Source of the DNA: Datura wrightii | Taxonomy: Eukaryota; Streptophyta; Magnoliopsida; Solanales; Solanaceae | Reading direction: 5' to 3' | DNA length: 64,000 nt | Assembly (NCBI GenBank): GCA_035772735.1 | Contig: JASDFA010000003.1 | Location: 100,354,501-100,418,500 of the forward strand | Made by a program: the position numbers and the translations under genes | Notes under the pieces: generated by a model | Told to the model about the DNA's origin: nothing | Database searches by the model: none | The model's input: only the letters and a program-made list of their open reading frames with translations | Shown here: positions 21,949 to 34,727 of the stretch, in pieces | Position numbering within the stretch: position 1 is the first letter of the stretch | Layout of the letters: the number at the start of each line of letters is the position of its first letter

Positions 21949-23640
21949 TCATCACCCTCAACTTAGAACTATTGCATGTCATCAGGAAAACAAAAACTAC
22001 TATCCATATGAATGCTTACCTAGAAAGTAAAAGAGAAGACTCACAGCCAACAACATTAGCAATTTGCACACATGAGCACTGTGAATTATCGACCCTCCTT
22101 TTCAAACACTCAAAACCAATAATATTGTGTACACATGAAACTAAAAATCATAACACAAAGTGAGCTAGAGATGGCATCAACTTATTAGAAAACAACTGAG
22201 AAAACACTAATGCTAATCACACAGACAACTGGCAGTGTGTAAAACAACCAATGCCTTCACAATAAATGAAGTCCTAAACACTCACAATGATATACATATA
22301 AACTGGGACTAGCAGCAAGGCACTTAGTCTCACAAAGAAGTTCAAACACAACACCTGTGATACCATAGGCTTGCGCTTATTTTCTCTACTCTGGTTCTTT
22401 AGACAGTCGGATCAGGATTACTTGGAATTTTATTCGGCTTATAATGTATGCCTGGGAATGGGTATGGTAAACGTGAAAAACGTGACTCACTCTCCTTGGC
22501 ACTACACAGATTTTTACTCCACTTCTACCTTTTTCTCCCCTTTTCTCCCTTTTTCCTTTTTCTTTCTATTCAGCTTTGAACTTGTGGGTGTGGTTTATTT
22601 TTTGCTTTCCTTTTTTTTCTTTATTCTTTGACTTTCAATTTTTTATTTTCTTTTCTTTTCACTTTTTCACACCACACCCATCTTTTCACTGACTAGCTTT
22701 ATCTTTATCTGCCCTACACAGTCTATGCACCCCTACAATAGCCCCCCTAACTTAGGCATTTTAGTTGAGTTAAGGTTGACAATGTCCAAGGAGGGACCAG
22801 GGCCTAAATAGGTTCATTATAACGAATAGGGAACGTGAACAGGCTAATCAAAGAAAAGGTCAAATTCAGGCTTGAACTTTGGATCAAGGGATACTTATTT
22901 TATTTGGTTGGAGAATTTAGGCTAAAAGTAGGATAAATAAAAAATGGCCTATAATCCTTTCCTAACTAACTATCCTTCAACTCAAGCAGGACTAACCAAG
23001 CAAGTATTGGATCACATACACAGTGCTGAATCGAGTAAGAACCTCACTCTCACACAGCACAGGGTTATATCACACTACTCCCTACATGGTTCATGAACAG
23101 CTACACTATAGTTAATCATGCTTATATTCATAATGCCAGAAGATCCACATTGGTCATGCTTTTCAATAGCAATAAATACAGCTAATCACAAAAATTTGAC
23201 AAAGGGTCATTTTTTAGAAGCTACAAAAATCAAACACATGATTATTGGCGGGTAAGTACTCTTAGATTATTTGTAGTTAAACAAATAAAAGCATATATCC
23301 TAAATAAGTTAGTTCTACTTGATAGCATCCTCGAGGAAAAAGAAACATGATAATAAAAATCCTCGAGTGAAACAAAAACAGGTAAACACCCCCCCCCCCC
23401 CACAAAAGAATCATGATTTTTCCCCAAAGCATCAAAATAAAAACAAGGAAGGGACATACCAGTGGCGCTTTAGGCGCTCCTATCATCCTCATTTGGCTAC
23501 TCAGGCTTCACCAACTACATCATGGGTTTTCTCCTATGCAGCGCCTAGTTTAAGTTTGCGACATGATGCAAATCTCTTGACTTTTCAGACTTTATCAAGA
23601 TATACCAACTTGATTACTTTTACCTCATCAGTGGTTCCCA
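21949..23640 (-). other. Element E 3' noncoding internal region
   Basis: The minus-strand polypurine tract TAAGTTGAGGGTGATGA abuts the LTR. The block at 22330-22460 (CTCACAAAGAAGTTC ... ATACCATAGGCTTGC) recurs at 63705-63830 and, weakly, in the LARD. A pyrimidine-rich stretch lies at 22500-22680 and a run of 13 C at 23389-23401. No gene was seen; short open frames here have no family resemblance. There is no env-like frame. Confidence 0.7.
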
Positions 23641-23761
23641 GATACTGCTTCGCCCTCTAGCCGTTCACTTTTGAACCTCTTGTCATCTTTATTTTCCAGT
23701 TCGATGGCACCATATGGGAAGACATGCACCACCCTATATGGTCCTATCCATCTGGACTTCA
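23640..23761 (-). pseudogene. Element E integrase C-terminus, distal piece
   Basis: On the minus strand this reads SRWIGPYRVVHVFPYGAIEL, the GPF/Y block of Athila-type integrases. It starts abruptly at 23761 because element G is inserted here. The preceding part of the integrase continues on the far side of G from 43156, and the duplication CTTCA falls within the codons just before SRW. Confidence 0.85.
23757..23761. repeat. Element G target-site duplication, left (CTTCA)
   Basis: CTTCA precedes G's 5' LTR; the same CTTCA follows its 3' LTR at 43151-43155. Confidence 0.95.
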
Positions 23762-26102
23762 TGTTATAACTCGGAAACCCAAAGATCAGACCCGAAAGTT
23801 GAAACGGAGAAAAAGCTGAAATATGACATCAGGCATAGAACGAGTCATGAGGAGACCCGTGAAAGAAGGCAACAATTCGTGATGTGACTCGTGGGGAGGC
23901 CCAAGGAATGAATTTGAAACTCTAGAAGTGAGATCCCCAGGGGCATGACCATGACTCGTGGTCAGGCCCCATGAGTCGTTAGGTCTGTCGTGTGGTGGAT
24001 GAGTAAGAAAAGGGAAGGAAGAGAGTCACTGCACTTGACGGGAGAACCCCACGAGTCGTGGTCAGTCCCCACGATTCGTGGGGTGAGTCGTGACCAAGAA
24101 GGGAAAAATATATCTAACGCCAAGGCAGTGTACATCATGAATGGTGACCACGAGTCGTGGTCACCTGGAACGAGTCGTTAAGTCATCCGTGACGATCCCA
24201 GGAGAATTGAGAGGCAGTGTACTTCACGAACTAAGCCATGAGTCGTGACCCTTGACGATGAATCGTTAGGTCCCTCATTGGGACCACCTGCCAGTTATTT
24301 TCTGGGAGTTTAGTAAGGATATTTCATAATTCCTAAGCTTCTAAGGCCTAAACTACGTCGTTTTGAGTTATGAATAGTGACTTTTAAAGGGTTAAGTTCA
24401 TTTTAGGCCTTATTGATTCATGCACACAAGGTAGAAGACTAGATAGGGTAATCAAGACTAGCATTCTTCAATTTCTTTTTAATTTCCTATTCGGCTTTCA
24501 AAGAAGTATAAGAATCAGCTACCAACAAGTATGTAGGGTTATGAATGGGTGAATTCTTTCACACCCATGCCCAATACATCTGTAAATCATGAGTGTTCTA
24601 TGACTACTCTATGGGGTTTTAACCCAAATGCATGAATTTCCTAATCCTCTATATGAGCATGATTTGTGTTTCTACTATTGAATTATGAAGCATGGGAAAA
24701 TTTTATAATGTTTTCAAGTAAAAATCATGTTTCTAGCTTTATGAGTCAAAATTCCCACTGATGAAAAGTTCATGAAAGATAAGATTTGTGATGAATGCAT
24801 GATGATGATGAGATATTATGATGAAAAGCATGTTTTTATGCTATCCATGTTTATGATTTGAGTATTTTCAAGTATGTTAAAGCTTTGGGCAATGCCCACA
24901 TGTTAAAAGTATGATTGATGATTTCCCGAATTGAGCTTACCACATGGTTTTGGAGTGAAGACTCCCAATTATGTTTCAGCTTGTGGTATGTTTTGAGTTA
25001 AAGCTTCTCATATGCCTAATTTCATAAATGAGATGTATTTGATGATTGAGCTTCATCAATAGACGATGTTGAGCTTCGTTGAATAAAGATGTAGAGCATA
25101 TGCATATTTTTGGGAGTAGTGTCTAGCACCGAGCAGGCTAAGGGTTGATCACCCTATGCCTCAGAACTATGCACCAATGTAGGTTTATACTTATATGTTA
25201 CTTCAGGACCTCCCTTGTGAGCCATCCCTAGCCCTATTGACCCATGACATTGATATCGATATCATGGTATCGTCCCTAGCCCTAGCAAGGCTTTGGACGA
25301 CTCTACCCACTTGAGTGTGATAGTTGGGACAACGTAAGCTCTATCGTGGTATGTAGGTTAAAAGAAGATTCTCCCATTGTTCCTCATGATTTCAGTTATG
25401 CATGTCCATTACTCATGAGATTTTCATATGTAAGCATGTCCTAAAGCAGGTTTGACTCAATGTTCAGCTTTACTTATAAATATTAGATTTAAGCATTAAG
25501 CAATCAATTATGTTATGATATGTTATGATGATATGTTATGTTATGATGGGATCATGATTTCAGAAAGAATGCATGCAAGCCCTACTCTCAGATTCTTAAT
25601 GTTTATGTCTACATTATGCATTGTCTTTAAAGTTATTTACTTACTTGAGCAGTTTTGCCTACTTTGCATACTCGATACATTTCACGTACTGACCACATAC
25701 TCTATGTTGTATCATTTCATAATACAGGACCCGGCTCTCTAGTTAAGCCCCGCTCATAGTTCGACTTTAGAGTCAGCACCTTCGTTGTTGGTGAGTCCTC
25801 ATCTCTCAAGGACTAGTCTATTCAGATTTTCTTATGTACTCTTAGTTTTAGATTATTGAGCTAGTTGGGGTATTGTCCCATCAACTCATCATGTTTAGAG
25901 GCTATTCAGGCATATGTTTGTAACCAACTTCGGATTTTGTATTTCGATGTTACGTTTAAGTTTAGACTTCCACTATGATTATGTTGTTTTTTATTCAGTT
26001 TCATTGGTTGAGTTAGATGTATGCTTATTCCATTTTTCGATTTGGGGTCTCTCGGGGCTCCTTGTCATGTGTGCAATTCGGGCCTTCGTTCGGGTCGTGA
26101 CA
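23762..26102 (+). repeat. Element G 5' LTR
   Basis: The LTR is 2,341 bp, starting TGTTATAACTCGG and ending GGTCGTGACA. The inverted-repeat array occupies 23840-24290 and includes a 23-bp perfect palindrome at 24143-24165. Positions 25508-25550 carry a short TTATGATATG tandem repeat, which is also present in the 3' LTR at 42559-42598. Confidence 0.92.
24143..24165. repeat. 23-bp perfect palindrome in G's 5' LTR
   Basis: The left arm GGTGACCACGA (24143-24153) and right arm TCGTGGTCACC (24155-24165) flank a central G. In the 3' LTR the equivalent (31570-31590) keeps 10-bp arms. It is the best preserved member of the LTR palindrome array. Confidence 0.95.
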
Positions 26103-26106
26103 AACA

Positions 26107-26117
26107 TGGTATCAGAG
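26107..26117 (+). other. Element G primer-binding site (tRNA-iMet)
   Basis: TGGTATCAGAG begins five bases after the LTR end. It matches the complement of initiator tRNA-Met, with the last bases (CC) mutated to AA. Confidence 0.88.
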
Positions 26118-26311
26118 AAATAGGTTTGAAGTGTCCTAGGGTGTCTGAAAGCCGCGTTAAGTAGAGTCTTTTTCATGGGTGTGCAGCGCGCCACACTTAT
26201 GAAGAAGAAGAAACGAAGCATTTAGGAAATGTTTCTTTCTTTCATCATCAATGTTGTGCAATGAAATGTCTCCCTATTCTTCTAATTCGTGCTATTCGAG
26301 ATTGTAGAATC

Positions 26312-29300
26312 ATGGCTCCTCTCATAATAAATGGTAGAAGGAATGGAAATGGAGGAAGCCACGAGGATGGCAACAGTAACGGGCACCAGCAGGTCCCACC
26401 AGTTTAGGAGCCCCAAGCATTGGAGATGGTTACCCATTCTGAGTTTCGGGAAGCTATTCAGATGCTTGCACAGGACTTGACAACTAAGATCAATCAGTAG
26501 GCTGTTGCAGATGTTCCGAAAAATGGCAATGCAATGGCGGCTCAAGTCAGACACTTCTTGAGAATGAACCTGCCAGAGTTCCTCGGGTCAAAGGTAGATG
26601 AGGACCCGCATGAGTTCATAGATGAGATTGTAAAAATCACCCAAGTCATGGGGGTGAATGGAGTTGAGTGCGCGGAGTTGGCCTCGTACTAGTTGAAAGC
26701 GGTCGCGCATATTTGGTTTCACCAATGGAAAGATAGCAGGGTTGCCGGGGCAGGCTGGGTCACTTGGGAAGACTTCCATGTTGCATTCTTAGATCAGTTC
26801 TTCCCTCGTGATATGAGGGAGTTGAAGGCAGCTGAGTTCGTAAACCTAAAGCAAGGGAGGATGATGGTATAAGAGTATGCTCTAGAGTTCACTCTCTAGT
26901 CAAAGTATGCCCTAGAGTTAGTGGTTTATTAGAGGGCGTGGGTGAGTAGATTCGTTCATGGTGTAGTGGGCTGTTTGGATAAAGACTATAGGAACGCTAT
27001 GCTTCATCAGGACATGGATTTCCCTCGGATAGTCTTGTATGCCCAGTAGATGGAGTTGGCACATCTGAGAGAGAGGGAGGCCAAGAGGGCCAGGACCGAT
27101 GATCACAGATTCACACAGCCGAGGTCAGGTGGTGGGCACCAACAGCAAACCCACTAGAGATCATCAGCCCCAGCATATTCAGCATTGAGCGTGCCATCCA
27201 GACCGAGGCACGATCATAGGGGGCGAGCATCAAGATTTATGGTTCATAACAGCACACCCACAGATTCTAGCATTCCAGCTTACGGCAGGTGTGGTCGGGG
27301 TCACACGGGTCAGTGTTTAGTAGGTACAGGTGCTTGTTTCGGGTGTGGAAAGCTAGTACATATGCTCAGAGATTTCCCAGAAGAGAGGCAGGATCATGAA
27401 TAGGGATGAGGCTTAGCTTCTAGTTCGGCAGCCCCACCCGTATGCTCAGCACATCAAGGAGCATTTACTAGCACAGGTGGCAGTCAGTGCCAGAACAAAT
27501 TCGATGCCTTAGCATCTCACTAGGAGCAGGAGGTCTCCCCGGATGTAGTCAAGGTATGTTACGAGTTTTCCACATTGATGTTAATATTTTGCTAGATCTG
27601 GGGGATACCTTGTCTTTTGTGACACCTTATGTGGCCAGTAGCTTCGGAGTCAGTCCCGAAGTCTTCTCAAAACTCTTCTCAGTTTCTACTCCAATAGTTG
27701 ACTCAGTTATAGCTAGACGGGTATATAGAGGTTTCCTGGTCTCATTCCTTGAGAAGGTCACCTCAGCAGATTTGATAAAGTTATCCATGACTAATTTTGA
27801 TGTTATCCTCGACATGGATTGCTATTTACATGTTATTCTTCAGTTAATTATAGAACCGGGGAAGTAGAGTTCAGATTTCTAGGTGAGCTAGTCTTAGAAT
27901 GGAAGGGTAGTTTAGTTGTGCGTGTAGATCGTTTCATTTCCTAACTTAATGCCAAAAAGATGATCTCTAAAGGGCATCTGACCATCTAGTTAGGGTTAAG
28001 GATGTTGAGTCCGAGACCCCGACTATCCAGTCAGTTCTAGTAGTATGTGAGAATCCAGAAGTCTTCCCAGATGATTTACCAAGAATCCCTCCCGAGAGGG
28101 AGATTGATTTACGTATTAACCTTCTCCTCCGCACACAACCTATATCTATTCCTCCCTACAAAATGGCTCCAGTTGAGCTAAAAGAGTTGAAAGAGCAGCT
28201 GAAGGACCTGTTAGATAAGGGTTTCATTAGACCGAGCAAGTCTCCATGGGGTGCAATAGTTCTCTTTGTTCGAAAGAAAGATGGTTCTCTTCGCATGTGT
28301 ATTGATTATTGGAAATTGAACAAATTCACCATCAAGAACATGTATCCTCTACCCAGGATTGATGACTTATTTGATCAGCTTCACGGTACCAGGTATTTCT
28401 CAAAGATAGATCTCAAATCCGGGTATCATCAGCTTAGAGTTTGGGAGTGTGACATCCCGAAGATAGCCTTCAGGACGCGGTATGGTCACTATGAGTTTGT
28501 GGGTATGTCTTTTGGACTAATGAATGCTCCTTCAACTTTTATGGACTTGATGAACAGGGTGTTCAAGCCATACCTGGATATGTTCGTGATTGTGTTTATT
28601 GATGACATCCTGATATACTCTCGGAGCAAGGAGGAACATGCCGCTTATTTGAGAATAGTCCATCAGACACTCAAGGATTGCCAATTATATGCCAAATTCA
28701 GCAAGTGTGAGTTTTGGTTGAACTCCGTAGCTTTTTTGGGCCATGTGGTATCAAGCGAAGGCAGAGTGGTGGACTCTTAGAAAATAGAGGCGGTGAATAA
28801 TTGGCCTAGACCAGTGAACCCTTTAACTATTCGGAGTTTCTTGGGTTTAGCTAGATATTATCGGAGGTTTTTTCAAGGCTTCTCATCGATTGCAGCACCT
28901 TTGACCAAATTGACCTAGAAGAAGGTGAAATTCCAATGGTCGGAGGTTTGTGAGAAGAACTTCCAAGAGTTGAAGACTCGACTTACTTCAGCACCAGTGT
29001 TAACTCTATCGGAGGGTACTAATGGGTTCGTGGTGTATTGTGATGCTTCAAGGATCGAACTTGGGTGTGTATTGATGTAGCATAAGAAGGTTATAGCATA
29101 TGCCTCTAGACACTTGAAGGTTCGTAAGAAGAACTACCCGACCCATGATCTTTACTTGACCTCTGTGGAATTCGCATTGCAAATATGGTGAAAATACTTG
29201 TATGGGGTCCACATGGATGTATTTACGGACCATAAGAGCTTACAATACGTGTTCACCCAGAAAGATCTCAATTTTCGGCAAAGGAGGTGGTTGGAGCTAC

Positions 29301-30942
29301 TCAAGGACTATGATATGAGTGTGTTATACCATCCGGGTAAGGCTAATGTGGTAGCGGATGCACTGAGTAGACTCTCCGTAGAAAGTGTGTCTCATGTGGA
29401 TAAGGGTAAGAAGGAGCTAGTGAAAGATGTGTATCGACTCACAAGGTTGGGAGTTAGGTTGGTTGACTCGACTGATGGCGGTGTTATGGTTCATAACGGA
29501 TCAAAATCATCCTTGGTGACTGATGTAAAAGCTAGGAAAGATGAGTACCCGATTTTTTTAAAGTTAAAGGAAGCCGTTTAGAATCAGAAGATGGAGGACT
29601 TCTCCAAAGGGGGAGATGGTGTGCTTCAGTACCAGGTTCACCTATATATTCCAACTATTGATGATTTGAGGAGTCGAATGTTGCACAAGGCTCATGGATC
29701 CAGGTATTCTATCCGTCCATGTGCCACAAAGATGTACCGTGACTTATGGAAAGTCTATTGGTGGAATGGCATGAAGAAGGATTTCACAGAATTCGTAGCA
29801 CAGTGTCCGAATTGTCAACAAGTGAAGGTTGAGCATCAGAGGCTGAGAGGTGTGCTTCAGGATATCAGCATTCCTACTTGGAAGTGGGAAGTGATTAATA
29901 TGGACTTCATCATAGGTTTACCTCATACTCGTCAGCAATATGACTCCATTTGGGTTATGGTCGACAGGTTGACCGAGGCCGCACATTTCTACCGGTCAGA
30001 ACCATCGATTCGGCAGAGGATTATGCCAAACTATATATCCGAGAGCTAGTCCGATTGCATAGGGTGCCCTTATCCATCATTTCAGATAGAGGTACTCAAT
30101 TTACCTCTCAATTTTGGAAGTCATTTCACAAAGTATTTGGTACTCAGGTTAAGCTCAGCACAGCGTTTTACCTGCAAAGCGATGGTCAAATGGAGTGTAC
30201 AATCCAGACCCTTGAGGACATGATTGACTTCAGAGGCAGCTGGGATGAGCATTTTCCACTTATCGAGTTTGCATACAATAACATATATCATTTCAATATC
30301 CAGATGGCACCGTTCAAGGCTCTCTATAGGCGGAGGTGTAGGTTGCCCATTGGATGTTTAAAGGTTGGCGAAGCGGTGATGATAGAGCCCAATTTGCTTC
30401 ACGAGGCTATGGAGAAGGTTTAGTTGATAAGAGGCAGGTTGAAAACTGCCCAGAGTCTCCAAAATTCCTATGCTGATGTGAGGAGAAGGGAATTAGAATT
30501 TCAAGTTGATGATTGGTTATTTCTATAGGTGTTTCCCATGAAGGGAGTGACGAGGTTCGGAAAGAAGGGAAAACTCAGTCCCCGTTATGTCGGCCCATAC
30601 CGGATAGTGAGACGTGTTGGCAAGGTGGCTTATGAATTGGAGTTTCCGTCAGAATTAACTTCTGTGCATCCTGTATTCCATGTGTCCCTCTTGAAGAAAT
30701 GTTTGGGTGATCCAGCTCTAGTTGTCTCGGTGGACAGTGTTGGTGTAAAAGACAACCTCATTTATTAGGAGGTTCTGGTAGAAATACTGGATCATCAGGT
30801 TCGAAGGCTAAGTAACAAAGAAGTAGCTCCAGTTAAAGTGTTATGGTGGAATCGGCATGTTGAGGGAGCTACGTGGGAAGCCCAAGAAGATATGATGGCT
30901 AGATACCCACATTTATTCTCCACCAGCTTAGTTCCAGCTTGA
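26312..30942 (+). pseudogene. Element G gag-pol polyprotein (inactivated)
   Basis: The start is the ATG at 26312 (MAPLIINGRRNG). Gag capsid follows, with FLRMNLPEFLGSKVDEDPHEF near 26555. The zinc knuckle near 27335-27375 has lost its last Cys (CFGCGKLVHMLRDF). The protease (about 27550-27860) reads LLDLGDTLSFVTPY, so the D-S/P-G-A-T motif is damaged. RT (28163-28900) keeps VFIDDILIYS (about 28595-28625). RNase H (about 28980-29380) starts near FVVYCDAS. The integrase zinc domain ends CPNCQQVKVEHQ (about 29805-29835). The core keeps NMDFI and SDRGTQFT, with the glutamate next to CTIQTLED. The GPY block (30590-30605) and chromodomain-like tail (30800-30925) follow, with a stop at 30940-30942. 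More than fifteen in-frame stops and one frameshift near 29990 disable it. Confidence 0.9.
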
Positions 30943-31171
30943 GGTATCAGTTGTGACCTAAAACTCTATTTAGTTTTCATGTTCAATTCATGTGCCCAAG
31001 TTTCTTTTATGTAAATGGATATATGTATGATTTGTGAATTCATTTCACCTATGTAGTGTGAATTGGAAGTAGTCATTCCCTCAGTTTTCGGTTTAAATGA
31101 TCAGTATATAATTATGATAATTGCATTTATCTATTTTTCTCTATGTATTCCAACACTTGAGGAAAAATGTT

Positions 31172-31187
31172 CCCAAGGGGCAGATAT
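31172..31187 (+). other. Element G polypurine tract
   Basis: CCCAAGGGGCAGATAT lies directly before the 3' LTR start at 31188. One C interrupts the purine run seen in B. Confidence 0.82.
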
Positions 31188-32752
31188 TGTTAAACCTCGG
31201 AAGCCCAAAGATCAGACTCGGGAGTTGAAACGGAGAAAAAGTTGAAATTTCGCATTAGGCACAGAATGAGTCAAGAGGAGACCTGTGAGTGGGGCCCACG
31301 AGTTGTGATGTGACTCATGGGGAGTCCCAAGGGATGAATTTGAAATTTTATAAGTGAGATCCCCATGGGCATGACCACAACTCGTGGTCAGGACCCACAA
31401 GTCGTTAGGTCTATCGTGGGGTGGATGAGTAAGAAAAGGGAAGGAAGAGAGTTAGTGCACTTAATGGGAGGACCCCACAAGTCGTGGTCAGTCCCCACGA
31501 TTCTTGGGGTGAGTTGTGACCAAGAAGGGAAAAATATATCTAACGCCAAGGTAGTCTACATCATGAATGGTGACCACGAGTCGTGGTCACTTGGAACGAG
31601 TCGTTAATTCATCCGGGATGATCCCAGGAGAATTGAGAGGCAATGTACTTCACGAACTAAGCCATGAGTCGTGACCCTTGACGATGAATCGTTAAGTCCC
31701 TCGTTGGGACCACCTGCCAGTTATTTTCTGGGAGTTTAGTAAGGGATATTTCATAATTCCTAAGCTTCTAAGGCCTAAACTATGTCATTTAGAGTTATGA
31801 ATAGTGACTTTTAAAGGGGTTAAGTTCATTTTAGGCCTTATTGATTCATGCATGCAAGGTAGAAGACAAGAGAGGGTAATCAAGACTAGCATTCTTCCAT
31901 TTCTTTTCAATTCCCTATTTGGCATTCAAAGAAGTATAAGAATCAGCTACCAACAGGTATATAGTGTTATGAATGAGTGAATTCTTTCACACCCATGCCC
32001 AATCCCTCTCTAAATCATGCATATTCTATGACTACTCTATGGGGTTTTCACCCAAATGCATGAATTTACTAATCCTCTACGTGGGTATGATTTGATTATG
32101 TTTCTACTATTGAATTATGAAGCATGGGAAAATTTTATAATGTTTTCAAATAAAAATCATGTTTCTAGCTTTATGAATCACAAAACCTATTGATGAAAAG
32201 TTCATGATAGATTAGATTTGTGATGAATGCATGATGCTTAGATATTATGATGAAAAGTGTGTTTTCAAGATATCCATGTTTATAATCACGTTTTCGATAT
32301 GAATTGAGTATTTTCAAGTATGTTAAAGCTTTGGGAAATGCCCACATGTTCAAAGTATGATTGATGATTTCTCAAATTGAGCTTACCACATGGTTTTGGA
32401 GTGAAGACTCTCAATTATCTTTAAGCTTGTGGTAGGTTTTGAGCTAAAGCTTCTCATATGCATGACTTCATAAATGAGATGTATTTGATGATTGAGCTTT
32501 GTCAATAGATGATGTTGAGCTTTGTTTAATAACGATGTAGAGCATATGCATATTTTTGAGAGCAATGTCTAGCACTGAGTAGGCTAAGGGTCGATCACCC
32601 TATGCCTCAGAACTATGCTCCCACTTAGGTTTATAGTTATATGTTACTTTGGGACCTCCCTTGTGAGCCATCCCCAGCCCTATTGGCCTATGAGCTTGAT
32701 ATCGATATCATGGTATCATCCCTAGCCCTAGCAAGGCTTTGGACAGCTCTAC
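31188..32752 (+). repeat. Element G 3' LTR, left part
   Basis: This matches 23762 onward, starting TGTTAAACCTCGG, with the palindrome array at 31265-31700. It is interrupted by element H after TCTAC (32748-32752) and resumes at 42355. Confidence 0.92.
32748..32752. repeat. Element H target-site duplication, left (TCTAC)
   Basis: TCTAC occurs here and at 42350-42354. In G's uninterrupted 5' LTR the equivalent text is GACTCTACCCACTTG (near 25300), with a single copy. Confidence 0.95.
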
Positions 32753-34711
32753 TATAATGCCCCTGAAACTCAAAATCTAATTCCGGGACTTAAATCTAGA
32801 AATCTGGAAAAGCTACAGAAAAGCTACCGAATGACCCACCTAACGAGCCATTAAGTGACCTCACGACTAGTTAGGTGAGCCGTGAGGAGGAGGTTTGAGG
32901 TTTTTGAGAAGGGAGGTAGTGTATCTAACGAGAGACCTCACGAGTCATGGTCACTAACCATGACCAGTTAAGTCGCTCGTGGTTAGGCCTATCAGGGAAT
33001 TGTCCTTCCCTAGTGTCCCCCAAAATCTTCCCATAATTTCCCTATCAGTTTTGCCTTGAGATTTTTGAATATGCAGAGATTGTGATGTTGATTCTCGTTA
33101 ATTTCAATTGTGTTACTATCCATGTTTATTACTCATATCATTTCATCAATTCATAAGTAAATAGTTGTTGCTATTTCCAAGATGATTTATAGCCCCAAAT
33201 TTTTGAGTAAAGATTATTGCGTATTAAATTTCGTCTACTTTGCAAAGTATGTTTTGGGCTGAATATCCTAGAAATTTCTTATTATATATTTATATGTGTA
33301 AAACTATTCCATTGAGGAGAATGAGTTTATCCTTGTCGGATAAAACCCCTTTAAATTCTTGAAATTTCGTCATATTATGAAATTCCCGTGTTATTGGAAT
33401 GAGTTGTATTCTCTATTAGCTACTTAGTAGTTTAGTTCAGTTAGAACATAGAACCTCTTCAGAACTATTCAGAAATTTTCAACTGATTAGTTTGACTTCA
33501 GCCTTTTTCCGAGATGTTAGTGGTGTCTCTTAGTTATCATAATCAGACTCATATTATAGTAATTTGGTGCATTAAGTGGTAATGACATTCCAGTTATATA
33601 ACTCTGACCATCCCCAGGACCCCAGTTCAGTTACAATTTGTTCTTAGATGATTACAACGCTTTTAGATAAGCAGCTCTGAAAAGTCTAAAACCAATGTCA
33701 GAATCTGGTCCGATAAGAGTCTCAGAGTACTTTAAGTTATATGTCCCTGACTAGTCTTGGGCCCCAATTTCGAGCTATTAGCCTAGTAGTTCAGTTTAAA
33801 TTTTCCAGTGGGAGTAGAACTTACCACCGAGTGGGCCGGGGTTTCAGCGCACCCAGGTTCCCAGAACTACGTTGCCAACGTAGGTTACAATATTACTTGG
33901 CCTGACTGGACCTAGACTTTTGTGATCACCCAGTTCATGCCTTTATACCCTGGCAATGTATATTAGGTCCTACCGGTGGGGTGTATACATCGGACTCCAC
34001 ATCTAGCTCACGTCATTAAATGTCGGTTATAGCCTCTCCCACTAGTCAGTTCAGTTCAGTCACAATTATTTTCAGTTCAGTTCAGATTAGTTCAGTGTGG
34101 TCTCTCAGACTCAGTATTTCAGACTTAGGACATGTCTTTGACAATCAGATAGGGTCATCTTGACAATTTTAGTTTACTTCAGTAGTTTAATTCATCTTAC
34201 CTGTTGGTTATTGTGTGTCATTTCAGTTAAGACTTTTTATTCAGATATGTTTTTTCCAACTTACTCAAAACATTCAAAGTACTGATGCATACTTTTATGT
34301 TGTATCATTTCATGATATAGCTACAGGTTCCCAGACCCAGCATCGTTAGCCATTGCGATTCAGATTCTCCTCCGCTACAGTCGAATTGTGAGTCCTCATC
34401 AATCGAGTGCCTTGCTTTACTTTCTTTCAATTGAGTTATTGTTTTTAGTTAGACTTAGAGTTAGCTAGGGGCTTGTCCCAGCAACTCCTCAATTAGATGG
34501 CTTTCAGATCGGACTTGATTTTAGATTCTCAAATATTTTAAATCTCTATATTCAGTTTTTAATTCTTCTAAATGCTATTATGTATTATTTCAAATGTCCG
34601 TTGTACATGATTACTCAGAATACCAGTGTATGATAGATCAAGGGTTAACATGGGGTAACTTGTGAATTCAAGTACCGTGTTACGTCCAGGGTGTAGCCTC
34701 GGGGCGTGACA
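32753..34711 (+). repeat. Element H 5' LTR (internally deleted)
   Basis: The LTR is 1,959 bp. It follows the 3' LTR from its start to about 32990 and then jumps to the equivalent of about 40645, losing most of the palindrome array. It ends GGGGCGTGACA. Confidence 0.92.
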
Positions 34712-34715
34712 AACT

Positions 34716-34727
34716 TGGTATCAGAGC
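34716..34727 (+). other. Element H primer-binding site (tRNA-iMet)
   Basis: TGGTATCAGAGC is intact, starting five bases after the 5' LTR end. It is complementary to the 3' end of initiator tRNA-Met. Confidence 0.93.

Noticed and set aside
23242..23492. Open frames around the 13-C run
   Set aside because: Glycine/proline runs come from the homopolymer; there is no family resemblance, and the region is the 3' noncoding part of E.
24143..24165. Palindrome as a CRISPR repeat or tRNA/terminator stem
   Set aside because: Spacing between copies is irregular, there are no unique uniform spacers, and the setting is a plant LTR.
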